The notes under the pieces were generated by a model. It searched no databases, was not told the origin of the DNA, and worked only from the letters and a program-made list of their open reading frames with translations. 64,000 bases of DNA from Casuarius casuarius (lineage: Eukaryota > Chordata > Aves > Casuariiformes > Casuariidae), in contig PTFA01000092.1 of NCBI GenBank assembly GCA_003342895.1, forward strand, positions 1,396,717 to 1,460,716, written 5' to 3'. The position numbers were made by a program, and so were the translations under genes. Each line of letters opens with the position of its first letter. The stretch's first letter is position 1. Below, piece by piece: positions 1 through 34,400 of the stretch.

Positions 1-21078
<21,078 letters not shown>

Positions 21079-21540
21079 ATATAACCCCAGAAAGAGGAAA
21101 GTATGTCCCACTCCGTGGGCTTTAGTTCACCTGGAAGGAGATGAGCAGAGGAATGGAGACAGCCGCTTGAATAATTTACCGGGTGTCCGCGCGTGAGTTG
21201 TTCCGGAGCGCTCTGGGAACACTCTCCGAGGCTACATCATTTTGCCAAGCCACTCTCATCTCCTCCATCTAAGTTAGGGGAAAAGTTGTTATTCCAGTCT
21301 GTACATAGCATGGTGGCACTCACTGGCATACATTCAGCAGCGCGAGAGCACGAGCGCGTCCCTGCAGCAGCACCCACAGAGGCTTTGTGCGTACCAACCA
21401 GCCCCGGCAAGCTAGCTCCACTCGTCCTCAGAGGTCTCGGTGTGCCCTGCCTAGCCAATTCGCCCCGCCGAGCTGACGTGGTTCGGGACTGTGTGTCCCT
21501 GTATGTGTCATTTTATAAATAAAGCTCCAGATTTGGGATT
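21079..21540 (+). other. CHRNA4: CHRNA4 3' UTR (inferred extent)
   Basis: This moderately GC-rich sequence lies between the stop codon and the poly(A) signal. The end is placed roughly 15-20 nt after the signal, just before a GT-rich stretch (about 21551-21570) that fits a downstream element. No other coding signal is seen. Confidence 0.7.
21518..21523 (+). terminator. CHRNA4: Polyadenylation signal AATAAA of CHRNA4
   Basis: A canonical AATAAA lies 440 nt after the stop codon, followed by a GT-rich downstream element containing TGTGGTCTGTGC. It is the first canonical signal after the CHRNA4 stop. Confidence 0.8.
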
Positions 21541-22827
21541 CCCGTGCAGGATGTGGTCTGTGCTTTGAAGGTAACGCTAAGCCGTGCTCGGTGGTCCCCG
21601 AGGTCAGGGCCGCCAGGGCAGGCAGCGCTGGGCTGATCGACTTTCCAACAGCCGGTGAAAGTAGACAGCAGAAAGAGGCACGAATGGGCAAGCAGGGACT
21701 GAATCTGCCACCAGCCTCAACTGGTGAGAAAAACACTTGGAAAATGCTATTTTAATGGGCAGTTTCAGGAAGAGCATCTTGTGGAGAAGGCCAGATTTAT
21801 GGATTAATCAGAAAGAAAGAAAGGCCCATAGTTTTATCAAAGTACCAGCAGAATCGGTTTTGACCCCCTAGGGAGCACGAACGAGGAGTGACAGGGGCTG
21901 TCCCGGGCGCAGACAAGCCCACCCACACACTAACCTGCTCAGGGGGCAATATGGGCTGCATCAGTCACCTCTGACAGCCCAGCCTGCTAATAAGTAATTT
22001 ATTACAGAGATTAGTGTGTTTTCTACCATTCCCAAATATGTGGATGCAGATCTTGGTGCATGTCACACTTGCTATTGCACTGGGTGGCTAATCCTCATCT
22101 CTGTCACTGTTATTCTTCCCCAGGAAGATTGCGAGTCCCTGCTGCAACCTGGCTCCAGGAGCCATGCGATCACACGGGTGAACAGTAGCTTTTAGAGCTA
22201 TTATTATTTTAGAGCTACAGTAGAGATGGGAAGAAGGTCCGAAGAGCGACCTGGGAGCCAGGAACACCACACTGCCAGTGCCACTGCTCCTAGCACTGCC
22301 TGGGGAAGCCCTTCGGCCCTCTGTGTTTTGGCTTCCCTACTTTTGCTCTGGCTCGGGGGGAGCAGGGAAAGCTCCGAGGACAGACCCTCTGCTCAGCTCC
22401 AACCTAAAGATCACTGTTTCCACGTCAGGATTTTCAAAGATGAAACGAGCCCTGTAAAACACCCATGCTGCTGTTATTCTGCCAGGAACGGGCTGCACTC
22501 AGCGTGCTCTCACAAGCCTTGCAGCAGCTCTGTTTCTGTTGAGCCCCTGTTTATTTTGCTGGGCTGTGGTTTTGAATTATAATTTTTCCCTGAATTCTTT
22601 AAGTCTGGGCCAGCACCTCCAGCGCGGTGAAAGCCAGCTCCCTCCACGCCGAGCCAACCCCATGTCCGGGGAGAAGTGGGGAGCAGAACGCGGCCCCTGC
22701 TGCTGACCTCCCCTGGGGCTACTTACTTTGGCCAAGTTTCATTTTTTAAGCCCAGAGTCCAGTTTAGCCAAGCGTCCCGCGGTCAGGCAGGGGGTGGCAG
22801 CTCCTGCCTCCGGGGCGGGGACAAGCG

Positions 22828-23481
22828 GTGAATGTGAATTGTCTCCTCCTGCACAGCGGCTCATGCAGGCTACAACCTCGAGGCAAAAAGGGCAGTTTTG
22901 GGTGGGGAATTATGATCCCCCACTTCCCGCTGGATCAGGCCTTGCCATGCCAGGAGCAGCCACCAAACGGCCCAGCCTTGACCATGGAAAGCTCTCCCTC
23001 GAACCCCTGGAGCCTTGTCTTCCAGGGGTTACCACAAAACGGAGCTTGGTTTAGGGCGGGTGGTTGGGGCAGGTGTCAGTTCCCGGGCTGGGCTGGTCCC
23101 TCGGAGCTTCCCAGCCCTGGCCCTGCGCTCACGGACCCACTTGGTCGTGATTTTTTGGTCCAGAGATTCTGGGTTCAGTCCCCTGAGGTAACTGAGCAAA
23201 AACCACTCTTTCTTCAAACAGCAGCTCCAGCCTGGAGCCTGTCAGGCACCTTCGTGTGTCCCAGACAACGCTGGCCACACTACAAAGCATCCATCCTTCG
23301 GAGCCCCCTTCCTCCCCGTGCTGCTCCCGCAGCAGGTCTCCCCCTCCCTCCCTCCCTCCAGCTTCCCTGCCTTTGCCGGAGGGGCTGGAAGACGTCGTTT
23401 CATGAGCATCAGATGATGAACTCCTACAAATGCAACACCTTGTTCACTGCTATTTCGGCAACTCTGCTCTTTCCATGTTAA
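22828..23481 (+). other. 217-codon open reading frame, doubtful
   Basis: This is the longest open frame outside recognised exons. The translation is rich in Pro, Ser, Gly and Leu, has no domain or repeat I recognise, and lies in GC-rich DNA where stops are rare. No splice structure or Kozak support stands out. It is most likely a chance frame and is listed only so it can be checked. Confidence 0.1.
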
Positions 23482-23703
23482 AGCAATCCTTCACGCGAGT
23501 GTTGCCCTTGCTTTGGGACCCACAGCGAGGAGGCAGGGACAAGCACCACGCGCCAGCGGGAAGGGGAGCCGCTGGAGCACTCTCCTCCTCCGGGAGCTGC
23601 AGTCAGCGCTGGCCAGCACAACCGAGCCCAGATAGAGGTTGAACACCGGCCTCATCCCTATTCTGCCTTTTCTTCATATGCATTTCTAACCACAGAAGAG
23701 CAA

Positions 23704-23770
23704 CCACACTGGGACAGACCCAAAGTCCATCTAGCCCCGCATCCCGTCTATTCGGCATCTGTGAGGCCAC
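23704..23770 (+). repeat. Possible interspersed-repeat fragment
   Basis: ACTGGGACAGACCCAAAGTC followed by CATCTAG and GCATCCCGTCT resembles a short sequence common in sauropsid interspersed repeats (gggacagaccaaaggtccatctag). The family is not identified, and the match is from memory of the pattern. Confidence 0.35.
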
Positions 23771-26700
23771 AGCTCCCGTCTCCACTGCTGATCGCAGGTG
23801 GGAACGGCACAGCAGTGCCCGCACCTGCGTCCTGGTTGCTTCAGAGGTCTCGCAGGCGGAAGGGCACGTAAACAGTTACTGCAGTGCGCGAGGGAAGACA
23901 GACACAGCCTAAAAATACAGGCTTCCTTGGGGACCTGGCGTGACTGCATGCCTCAAAAAGCAGCCTGGCAGCTGAGGGGCTCTGGACCTCACGCAGCAGC
24001 TCCTCTGCAGCTGGGGTCAGCACCCATGAGGCTCTCTGGCCACTAGGAAGTTTATTATTAGGCAGCTCTAGCTAGCACCAAGCTTTGGAGAGCACACGTG
24101 GGGAGAGGTGGGCAGCTGCCTGGCGAGCAGCACAGAAGGTCCAGGACAAGCAAGAGCCCGTGTTGGGTGCGATGGGTTGCACCCCTACGCGATACCCTAG
24201 GACATGAAGCTGGGTCATGCTGCATAGCTCAGTGGAATGGTTTAAAGAGATTTCTTTCAAATACAAGTTATTGTACTCAATCCAAGCACTACAAGCTAAA
24301 ATCCATGCAGTTATCAGCCTAGCTGACCTGCTCATCCCGCTTGGTCTTCTCATCTACGACGCTACAACTGACCTCCTTTTCACAAACTCAGCCAAGGGCT
24401 TAAAATCTGAGGGGCTCACACAAACCCAGACTAGCCAAGGCGTGGACCAGCTTCCAGAGGACCTGTTTGGGCATGGTGGAGTGAGGGAGTCTGAGCTGCT
24501 GCTGGCTGTTCTCTGCTTGTTTCCAGAATAAAGAGAGACTTGTAGTCTTTGGAGATGCTAATTTATCCCTTTTCACAGTCAGTGAGTTTGCTTATGACAA
24601 CAAAAGGAAAACAAACAGTCCAACATCTTCAAGGTCTAGTGCACAAATGCACAAACGCAGCTGCAGCCTGTGCTGCCGCGGCTGTGCTCAGCAGCCGGGG
24701 ATGGTGGCGGTGGGGCTGGGTTGCAGTTTATGTCCTAGGCAGCCCGGGCTCGCGGAGGCAGCCCGGACTCTCGCCAGTGGCTTTTCACATTTTGTGTGCA
24801 CCAATAAAATATTCATGAGGGCAGGAGGCATCTAGCTGGGTCACGGGTGTCACAGCCCCTGGCTGCAGCCAAAGCCACGCTTGGCTCCCTCTGCACTCTC
24901 CTCCTCCTCCTGCGCCCATGAGCAGTGATAACGGAGCAGGTGGGAGGCTCAAAGTGCAGGTACATTTTTAGGATGTGCGCAGCAAAGGGCCCATCTCAGC
25001 TCACAACCTTTCCTGCAAGAAGTTATTAGCAGTTCCACCCCAGCGCACACAGCGGGAGCCCCAGCACCTCCGGGGCCTGTTGCACCCTTACAGCAAGGGA
25101 GCAGGCCAGACTGGCAGGACCACAGAACCGCAATCGACCTCCTTGGCAGAACTGTCCTGCCGCGCCGGAGGAGGAAGAAAGAGCCACACACCTCTGCGCC
25201 ATCAACACCTCAAAAGCAGCAGGTGATTAGCAGTGCCAGGGATGGTGTTGTGTCCCTGAAGACTCAGCACCACCCTGGGATCACAAGGTTTGGCAGAACA
25301 AGATGAGAAATGACAGCTGAAACCCATTGCAAAGATGCTACTGGTGTTTGGGGAGCAGCTCAGATAATGCTGAAAAGCCCCCACGGGGTTAGCGATGCCG
25401 GTCACTGACCTCCTCTGCTTCGCTAACGTCATAAGATTTCTTATACAGTGGCAATCCCATTTATTTTCATGTGGCACTAATATTTCCCCATTTTAGCCAC
25501 CTCTTTGCTGAGATTTGAAAAATTACATTCCAGCAAGACTTGCCGAGTGCCTGCTCACTCACACGCTACTTTTTTCAGGTCTCAGCTTTTTCACTGGTGG
25601 TGTCAGCATTAGGCAAGACATAGAAGAGAGAAGCAGGCTTGTGTCCTCAAAGTCCTCTAAGAAAAGAAGGAGACAATCTTAGAAAGAGATAGCCACCCCT
25701 ACAAACTTACGGTTCAAGTAAAGTCTTGCCTTCTGTTTCCAATATGCCTCCTGGTAAAATTTAAGGCAGAAAATAGGAATCAACCCCCATCCCTCTTTTT
25801 TGGATAGGTTACAGAAGTTGCTAAGGAGGATGCTGTCCTCCACAGGAACCAAAGATCAGAAATAGCCTTACCGGAATAAAACTGGGACATGAACCAGGCT
25901 ATCAGTACAGAAAAATGAATAATTCTGCTATTCTAACCCCTTGCTCAGCAGTGGCTAAGATGAAACACAAAGAGAGAGTTTTTAGCATGTGAAAGACTCT
26001 AGAAAAATGTATGCAGCCAGACTGCTAATATTTGTAAGGCTCCCAGCTCAGAAGTGATTCCCACTACTTGGTTGACTAAGTTAATATACGAAAAAGAGTA
26101 AGGAAGCAAGAGTAGTAATACAGCAGGTGCCCTAAAGCTGCCTTAGAAGAGATGCAAAGCAAAATAACTGTTGCTCAGGATCAGGGCACGCAAAACTGAG
26201 CTGAAAGACCCCAAAGGCATCTTGGAAAGCAAATATAGATGCTAATCTTTTCTGCTGTACTCATTGAGGAGAGACCTTATTTTCACCACAGTGGTTCCCA
26301 CTTTCCCACCAGCGTAACCCCATCGACCCCAGCTGAATCACTGTGCTATGGACACAAGAAGGGCAAAGGCATAGAAACCTGACTGTAATAACCTAAATTA
26401 CCACCATTTTTCTAGTTTTCCCCACATTGTCTTCCTTCCGATTCCATGATGCTCAGCTTGTCTGGGTCATTTTTCCAGCCATAAGGCACTCAGGGTACTT
26501 TGTCTGCAGCTGGCTGTTAGGACAAGCTATGCAACCCCCATGGCCCCAGTCATCTGGGCGACTGTTCTCCACAAGAGCATCTCATCTTCCGTGAGATGAT
26601 CCACAGAGCTGGCACCACCTCCCTTTTGCACAAGTTTCTCTCCAGCCAGTTATCTAGAAACTGCACTCGAGGAAATTCATTTGCCCAGAGATGGACAGAC

Positions 26701-27364
26701 AGAAAGCTAGATGGACATGTAAGACCAGGTACAGCGCTAAAGAGAGAATCCCCTCTCACAGCCTCGCTTGCCTAAAAATCCGAGTTCATTCAAAGGGAAG
26801 GACTGGAGGATAGAAACTTTAAAGAGATAAGAAACTAAAGATGTGATATCAGACTCTATCTTTTCAACGTGTGAGAAGAAAGTCTCCATAATACCGATTA
26901 CATGAGGATAGTGGTAAGAACGAGCAAATCAGAACAAGGCACTTCATTAAAGGCTCAACAAAAGGGGGGGTAAATAGTCATTAATTTATAAAGACAAGGA
27001 AATGGCAGGTACCTGTGGGATTTCTCAGGGACTCATTAAACTCCTGGTTTATCGAGAAATCAGGCTTAAATCCCCCAAATTTACGGCCAAACTCTTTATT
27101 TGGGGTGACTAAAGCTTTGAGAACAAAGTCGCTACTGGTAAAAGATCTGCACGGGAATTTTCAATACTGCATTGCTAATGCGTGGTACCATTTTTAACTA
27201 CAGTTTAGAAGAAAAGTGATAAATTGGGCCAGAAAAGTACAGAGCGTACTGAAGAACAGCATGACAGGGAAAACGGCAGGTTGCGCTCACCAAAAGGAGC
27301 ACGAGAAATTAATATTCACAAGCGGATGGTTTCAGCACTCACTGGCAGAGGAGGGAAGAGCACT

Positions 27365-27790
27365 TTGGGCCGGGCCAATAAGCCCGGTTTATCTGGCCTC
27401 ACGCAGCGCGACGAGGCTGCCGGCAAGCGTTTCTTCCCAGCAGAGCAGGGGTAGCACAGGGGGTTGTGCGGAAAGCAGGGAATGCTGCTTTGGCCGCGGC
27501 GACTGCAACGTTTCGGGGACTTCGTCAGCCCAGTCTCCGGCTGCCTCCGAAGGGGAGCCTCCGGCAGTTACTTCGGCGGCTGTCACTTAGAAGCGGCCGA
27601 GTTTCTGCTGCTGACGGACGTCCAGGGCAAGTAGCTAAGTCTAACGAGTCACCGTTCCCCGGCGGGCCAGGGTGCTTGACAGCAGGGAGGTGGCACCACT
27701 CGGCGCTTGTCACTCTGCTCCGCTCCTCCTGGACCCGTCACGCCCCGTGGGGAGGCCGCCCGCCTGGGCAAGGAGAGCGGCACGGCCTTA
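27365..27790. promoter_or_regulatory. CpG-dense block, candidate orphan CpG island
   Basis: CpG dinucleotides are dense by eye across about 420 bp, in contrast to the CpG-poor flanks. A CCAAT motif sits at 27375-27379. Both neighbouring genes end on either side, so this is not an obvious promoter of either. Overlapping open frames on both strands are expected from the composition. Confidence 0.45.
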
Positions 27791-30675
27791 TTCTTCCACC
27801 TTTTCCACCACTTGTACCAAAAGCCCCCATGTTCCTTCTGCAGAATCTGGTTTCTCTTCTCCAAACCACTTGCAGGTTGTCTCGTTGCCACTAATCGGCA
27901 CAGCTGACGGTGCCCACGGGGCTCCTGCCTGCCTTTTAGCCAAGCGACACCATTCCTGCACACTCCTGGGCCGATCCACGCTTGCACACACCAACTCCAG
28001 ACGGGATGAAGCAGATCAAAGACATGAGTACACGCACCAAGATGGCCTTGGCCACGCCACCCACCGTGGACACCCCAGGCAGGGCACCGTCCCAGCCAAG
28101 CGCTGAGTTGCTGGTTGCTGCATCTGGGCGAGCAGCTCGAACTTCTGCAGGTACCAGTTCCTCCAACTCTGTGATTGCCTTTAACCACCTAACAAGCACT
28201 TTCCGATGGCAGCTAGGAGTTTCTCTCCTAGGACCTTTGTGCAGGTATTATTTCCTATGTCTGAGCAGGACACAAAAACCTTCCAGGTTCTGTTCAAGGG
28301 GTAACTTTTGAATTGACAATACTAAATGGACTAAACATCCGTGATTTCAAGCAAATAAAACCACTCATGGAGCAAAATTTAGGAAGATAAATAGACAAGT
28401 TGTTTGTGCAGGTTGCCTTTCTCCTAATCAATAGCCCTCATGGCACCAGGTTCTGCTAACAGCTGACCCTTCATGTTGTATCTGAAATAACCAGACAAAA
28501 GCAAACGTCACTTGAAATTCTACCTAACAGACAACATCCCAAGTCAGGCAATGAGATGATTCAAAAATAAAGAAAAATGAAAGAGCTCTATGCCAAATAA
28601 CCTATAGTGACTAGATTTGAACAGACATAACTGCAAATTCAGGACTTGGAATCTGGCTGCACTGATTTAAATGAGAATAGAAGCAGAATTACCTGCTAAA
28701 TTCAGACGCTGTGCATTGAACTACTTGACCCACTCTGTGAGTGTTTTTAGGGCCCAGTTTTAGAGCTCTGCTGTGCAAAGAGCACCCCTTTCACTTCCCT
28801 GCTTTTCCTGCCCACTGCTTTGTTTCTCGGAGTTGCCACAAGTATTGAGTTTTATAACCAACGGTAAATACAGACGTTCTGAATGCAACTTAACGTAGGT
28901 GTTAGATCTATTTTCAGAACATCTTCATTTTTCAAGGAATAGAGAAAATGAAGATCAAAAGCTTTCTGACCTATACAAATGGAAACACATACAACTTCTC
29001 ACCACGTATGCAGGGAGTCTATCCCAGTGCATACATCTGTTTTAACTACTGCATTCATAATACGCTGTATATTTTAGCTCTTCTGACCTCTCCTTTCTTC
29101 TGCCTGGAGCTTTTGCCTGTGGTAATACTTAGTCTAAGCTGGAAAGATTTCTATTTGATATGTTAAGGCGAGCCTGGAAAGCACAAACATGAACAGAAAT
29201 TTTACTTCTGTCAATGTGGTATTTCTTTGCACTTCTCTGCATTTACCAAGGGGAATATACATCATACTGCAAATATTCATCATTGGGAGTTTCTAGAGAA
29301 TTGACATGGACTAAGCCAAGAATTACTTTAAATACTTGCAGAATGTGGTAATCCTATTTTTATGTGACTCCTGTAGTAGGATTTATGATTCCCAAACAAG
29401 CCTGATATGTTCAGAAATCACTGTTAGCAAAACTTCTTAATTCTATATGATTTTTACTTAATGGAAAAAAGAAATAATACTCGGATGCAGTATCAAAACA
29501 ACCTTACTTTCTTAAGAGAAGCCTCTCTCCATTGGGTGCTTGACAATCTGGTTCCTAAATCTGGACTTATTTGGAATTAAGCATTCAGAAGTTAGCTATA
29601 GCCATGTGAACACACAGCTACCAGCCCGCACATGGCTACAGAAATTGCATACCCCAATTAAGTGCACAGGAATATGAATCGCGCTCCATTTTTTGCCTCT
29701 TAGCATCTCTGAAAATCTGTACTGATACTTTTTGTTCCATTTTCTTTTTACAAACGCCAAATATTTCATTCACAGAATTTGTTTCTCGCTGTATAAATCT
29801 AAGTTCATAAACAACTGTTTGGCAGCAGAGGAAGTTTACAGCCAGCATAACTGAGCACAGTATAAAGCAGCAACGCAAAGCAGCAGGCACATTTTATCAG
29901 CATCGGTACAGTCTGCTGTGAATACATATTAGACTGGAGCTCACACGAGGAGAAGGGTGTAACATGGCAATTACCTCCATGTCATATGGGTAAAAGTCAG
30001 GCTCAGAGCTATTCAATATTTTACCTGATAAAATGTAAAGTAGCTACTAAGATTGCAGGAGGCAGAGATGGAAAAGGCCACCAGGTTAATCTCCAGCTCC
30101 TCTCGGTACATGATTGTGCTCTGTCTGATCTAAGGCTTTGCTTGACAGATATCAAGCCCCAGAGAGCATGACTAAACGGTGGGTTTGTCACAGCACGGGA
30201 AGGTTATCATGCTGCGGCGCTTGTGTACACAATGCCACTGCGAGGAAGCCATCAGCACGGAGCCAAAAGCAGAAACGGTCAAAGGGGTGCTAGATTTTAT
30301 TACACTGCCAGCCAACAGAGAGAACAATTTTGCTCCAGTGGATTTGCATCTTCGGGCACGAGGTGCTGTTTTTGTCTGCGCTAGGGACCCACAGTAACAT
30401 GTGACAGAAATAAAGCACAAACTGGCAAAAATCACCTATGTTATTTCTGAGCATTTCAATACACTATTATTATTATTTTAAAGTCTATCAGCCTGCACTG
30501 CTGGCCATGTCTTTGCTTTGTGTGGAACACACAATGTGAATTTGAACACTGCAGTTGTCCGATGCTGATCAGAAAAACAGGAGAGGATGACAGGAGCTCA
30601 TCTGTATGCAGTCTGGTTTGGTGGCTCCAGTCTTTGATTGACGTGTCCTTACAGAAATGATGGAAGGTTTAAAAA

Positions 30676-30690
30676 ACAAACAAACAAACA
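30676..30690. repeat. (CAAA)n simple repeat
   Basis: Short CAAA repeat after an A-run. Confidence 0.85.
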
Positions 30691-30933
30691 ATGCATTTGG
30701 CGTTCAGATTGTTGCTTCTCTCGGAGTATGTGGAGCCTTCACCCAGAGCTTGCCAGGGCAAAGCACTATCCTCAGCTGCCTCTGCATCAGCAGTCAGGGG
30801 ATGAAATCTGTGTGTGGAAACATGCGATGATACCAGTGAACAAGAGAATAAATCAACATCAAGTACTGAGGAGGAGGATGCAGTTTCATTCCTTTTCCCT
30901 TCCAAATTTTTTGTTTTTGTTCAAGTGATTTTC

Positions 30934-30939
30934 TTTATT
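30934..30939 (-). terminator. COL20A1: Candidate polyadenylation signal for COL20A1
   Basis: The minus strand reads AATAAA here, about 380 nt after the last recognised COL20A1 exon. It is the nearest canonical signal in the downstream direction that I found. A second lies at 30296-30301. Which one is used cannot be told from sequence. Confidence 0.35.
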
Positions 30940-31320
30940 TTATGTGACTTTGCACAGTCAAGCCTCTATGAAATATATATGTAGGAACTGAGATATTGGT
31001 CCTCTCTGTCCACTACAGAAACATCCCTGGGGACATTAAGAATTAAAGATACACCCATGATCACTCCTTGCACCCAACTGCTACTGCAGTTAAATATATT
31101 AATCTATGAAGGGTGGCCAAGGAGCACCCAATTGAGCTGGCTTTTGTCCATGTAGATAGACTAATTGCATGTGAATCATCAAAACTGCTTTACAAAGGAA
31201 GCTCTTCCAGGAATGACAGTGCCTGAAGGATGAATAAAGGACTCTACCTAGTTTAAGAGAAGTAACCAGAGAGACCAGTTCTAAAATCAAAACTTTTGCA
31301 TTAAGATAGTTGAGGCTTAC

Positions 31321-31476
31321 CTCTTCTACCTGTCCCATAACATCCAGACATATCACAACCCCCTGGATATCCAGACTGTCCAGGATGCCCTCTGACACCA
31401 GGAAAACCTTGAGGACCGGCATTTCCAGGGGAACCCTTTAGACCTGGTTTCCCCAGCACTATTTCTCCTGGTGGGC
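31321..31476 (-). CDS. COL20A1: COL20A1 end of COL1 and NC1 junction
   Basis: A 156-nt exon. GEIVLG is the second COL1 imperfection, followed by unbroken triplets to [17 protein letters not shown]. Cys-four residues-Cys is the conserved FACIT COL1/NC1 junction used in inter-chain disulfides. The acceptor follows a clean pyrimidine tract and the 3' border is AG|GTAAGC, a good donor, so another small exon may follow. If the donor is not used, the frame reaches TAA at 31303-31301 after a few residues. Confidence 0.92.
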
Positions 31477-34400
31477 CTGGAGAAGGAGAAGCATTGTAAG
31501 CAGCAGCACATCTACTTTAGCTGGTCCTGTGTAATATCCATGCTATAGTGTCTCCATCCTACGTGGCTGTTAATTATCTGAGTATTGTTTCCTCTTTTTG
31601 GTGGAAGAATTGCACCTGCTAGTTGGAAAAACCTCTTCTGAATCCCAGTAACTACAAGTCTTATCCTTGACTTTACCAGCGTCCAGCTTGCCTAAAAATG
31701 GAGCCTGTTTATGAGAATCCAAAGTCTGCCTATGTGACAATGCAGGAAATCACCTTAATCCCAGGATCCATCTTAGAGTCATTGTTTTGTGCTTTTACAT
31801 CTCAACTATAAAAATTCCTATACACAAAAATATGTTTGACCATACTCCCTTGTTAGTGCCCGGTTCGTTAAGTCAGTGGTAAACCTCTCACTGATTTCAA
31901 ATCAGAGGAATCAGGATGGAAGAATACAACAAATCCTAACAGATTACTCAAAACCTCTTGTGTTTCAGAAGCTGAATTTTCAATGAGTTTCTATCACTTG
32001 AGTGCCTGGCTGGAAAAACTAAAACTCCCTGGATATGCCGCAGGTCATTAAAACACATCATTGCCTGGTACGCAGGCACTGAAGCTGAGAATGTCAGCCT
32101 GCACACTGGCAGCTGGGTACCAAAGGGAGGAGGCTGTCTGGTACAGATGGATCCTCTTGCCTTAGCAGAGAGGAACTGGAGCAGCGAACACCACCCTTAA
32201 GCTGTTTGATCCAGGATGCTGATCGGCGCCTTCAGCTCTGCCAGCAACACTGCGGTGGGAAGGCCAGTCTGCCCACCACAACAGTCCTAAGGCTGAGTGG
32301 TGCCTTGAATCTGGCAACTGGGAGGTCTGGATGACCCCATGGTTGATATAAAGAGGTTTATTCACTCTACCTGTTCTGCCTCTGGGTCCTTGGATTCCTT
32401 CCTCAGTGGCTCCAGGCATCCCTTTTTCACCCTTGGGCCCCGGTGCACCTAATTACAGATAAGAGACGAATTTCATGTACCTGCATTTTGTATTTTGCCC
32501 TGAATTAAAGCTCCTGCAGTCTCCTCACCATGCTGTTCTTCATTGTTTAAGAAGCACAGGAGGGTTGCAGCCTTTGGCAAAACAGTCAAATATCTATTTT
32601 CTTCAATTCTGTCTGTGAACCATGGGGCAGACTAGAGAATTGTCCCCAAGAGACACCAGTATATTCAGTTTGAGGGTTAGTGGATATTTACTGGTCCTGA
32701 AAGACCTGTTTGTGGCTATGCATACCTGGTCCTTCTAAGCACAGGGCAGCCTATACAGTCCAGGTTATCAGCGGGTATTTAACACACAGGCACTAAATCT
32801 TTGTTCTTGAATTTTCCTTTAGTGACCAAAGGGAAATGTCTTCTTAATCCAGGTCTGTGTGTCATGCCTGAAATTCTTCCTCCCTGGTTCATCACTTCCC
32901 TCAGTCAGTGTTTATAACCGAATGTTACCATCTCCCACTCTCTTTTCCAGAATGACCAGTTGCCCATGACCAGCAGGGCTCCCACCAGCTTTGACTTGCA
33001 GCCCGACATGAGTGAGAACAGAGATTTTTTAGAGAGAAATTCTTAACACTGGTGTTGGTGCAGTGGCCTGAATATAAGATCCATTCCCCTGTGTTCTTCA
33101 CATTGCTCAGACAAACCACGCAGCTGAACAGTCTCTTTAACCAGCTGCTGGTTACGTCAGGCTTGCAGTTTTCTCATGAAATTGCTATCAAAACTAGTAC
33201 ATTTCAGCAAAATGGGTGCATTTTGACAAAGTATCATTTTTCACATTTTTTAGATGAAAATATTTTGATCAGCTCTATCCTTAAGAGTCTTTTTCAGTGA
33301 GATCCATCTCCTCCTATCTCCTCACTAGACAGGCTTGAAACATCTGCAAGCTGTTACCTTCCTTTTTCTCTTAAGTAACATTTTGGTTCTACAAATCACA
33401 GCTAAAATGGAATAACACCATTGGAAGGGTGAAACAGAAGGTCTCTAGCTATTTAGGGATGTTAGGCCACCACTGAAAGTAGTATATTTGACTTTACTTT
33501 GACAATTACCTGATCCTCTAACAAATGTTGTCGTCAAATCCAAACAAAGTATAATCCCATCATTCACTCATTCTTGTGCAGTAACTGGTACTACTTTTTG
33601 TACAATCGCATACTTGCATCCATGTTTGAGACATGCTTCTGAACAGGATCCTCTCCTATTTTGAATTTATGTACAAGGACTACTCCAGCAGTTCAAAGCC
33701 TTTCATCATTTTGCTTTTGGGAGCCACATCTGCATTTTCCAATTGCTTTCCCCAGTTTCATTAATATCTCTAAGCTTACTGTCATTTTCTGGAGCATCTA
33801 GGTCCCCCATCATTAGGCAGACAATATGTTCGGAAATGTTCTGAGCCTCTGAAAACATCTTAGAGCGAATTTTATTATATAATGATATATGAAATGGCAA
33901 AGTTTGAAATCTAATTTGGCAAAGTGGGCAGCCAGCCTAACCACAATTTCTGTGTTTTGGGGGCTATAGTTAAATGCTATTCCCTTAGACTGAAAAAGAT
34001 ACAATTTCCCTGAAAATATCGAGACACTGTTCTTATTTTTAATAGCTTTTTTCAACCCCCAGTTGCTGACCTTTGCTTATTCTCAGGATTTTGAGATTAT
34101 ATTAATCCTTTTCTTTAGTCACGTGTGAGGCTTTTGTTGTTGGAACTATCGTTCCAGAAACCTACTTCCACCATCTGCATTACTTCCGTTGCCTCACACC
34201 TTCCTTCAGCTTTTCCCAAGACCTGTCATTTCTGCCCACAGGTAATCCATTCCACTGCCACACTGTTCATTCAAATAGCTATTTCTTTTGCCTTTCTGTA
34301 AGGAAAGTATCCAGCCCTCTAAAATCAAACTTTCCATCCCCCCAAATGCACAAATGGTAGCAAACTGGCATTCCTCTCAAAACAGAGCTTGCAAAAAGAG

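Larger units (their letters stand above)
21541..31300. other. CHRNA4-COL20A1 intergenic region (tail to tail)
   Basis: About 9.8 kb between two convergent genes. It includes a GC-rich stretch with long but unrecognised open frames (22.6-24.1 kb), a CCCT tract (about 23340-23358), a possible interspersed-repeat fragment (23704-23770), a CpG-dense block (27365-27790) and AT-rich sequence from 28.3 to 31.3 kb. Plus-strand AATAAA motifs at about 24527 and 30406, and minus-strand ones at 30296 and 30934, are present. No conserved protein or RNA gene was recognised. Confidence 0.7.

Noticed and set aside
27466..28188. Several overlapping 85-180-codon frames on both strands
   Set aside because: They overlap each other in CpG-rich DNA where stop codons are rare, and none shows a domain.
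30172..30435. 87-codon minus-strand frame considered as the last COL20A1 exon
   Set aside because: The sequence has no collagen NC1 character and no good acceptor in the right phase.
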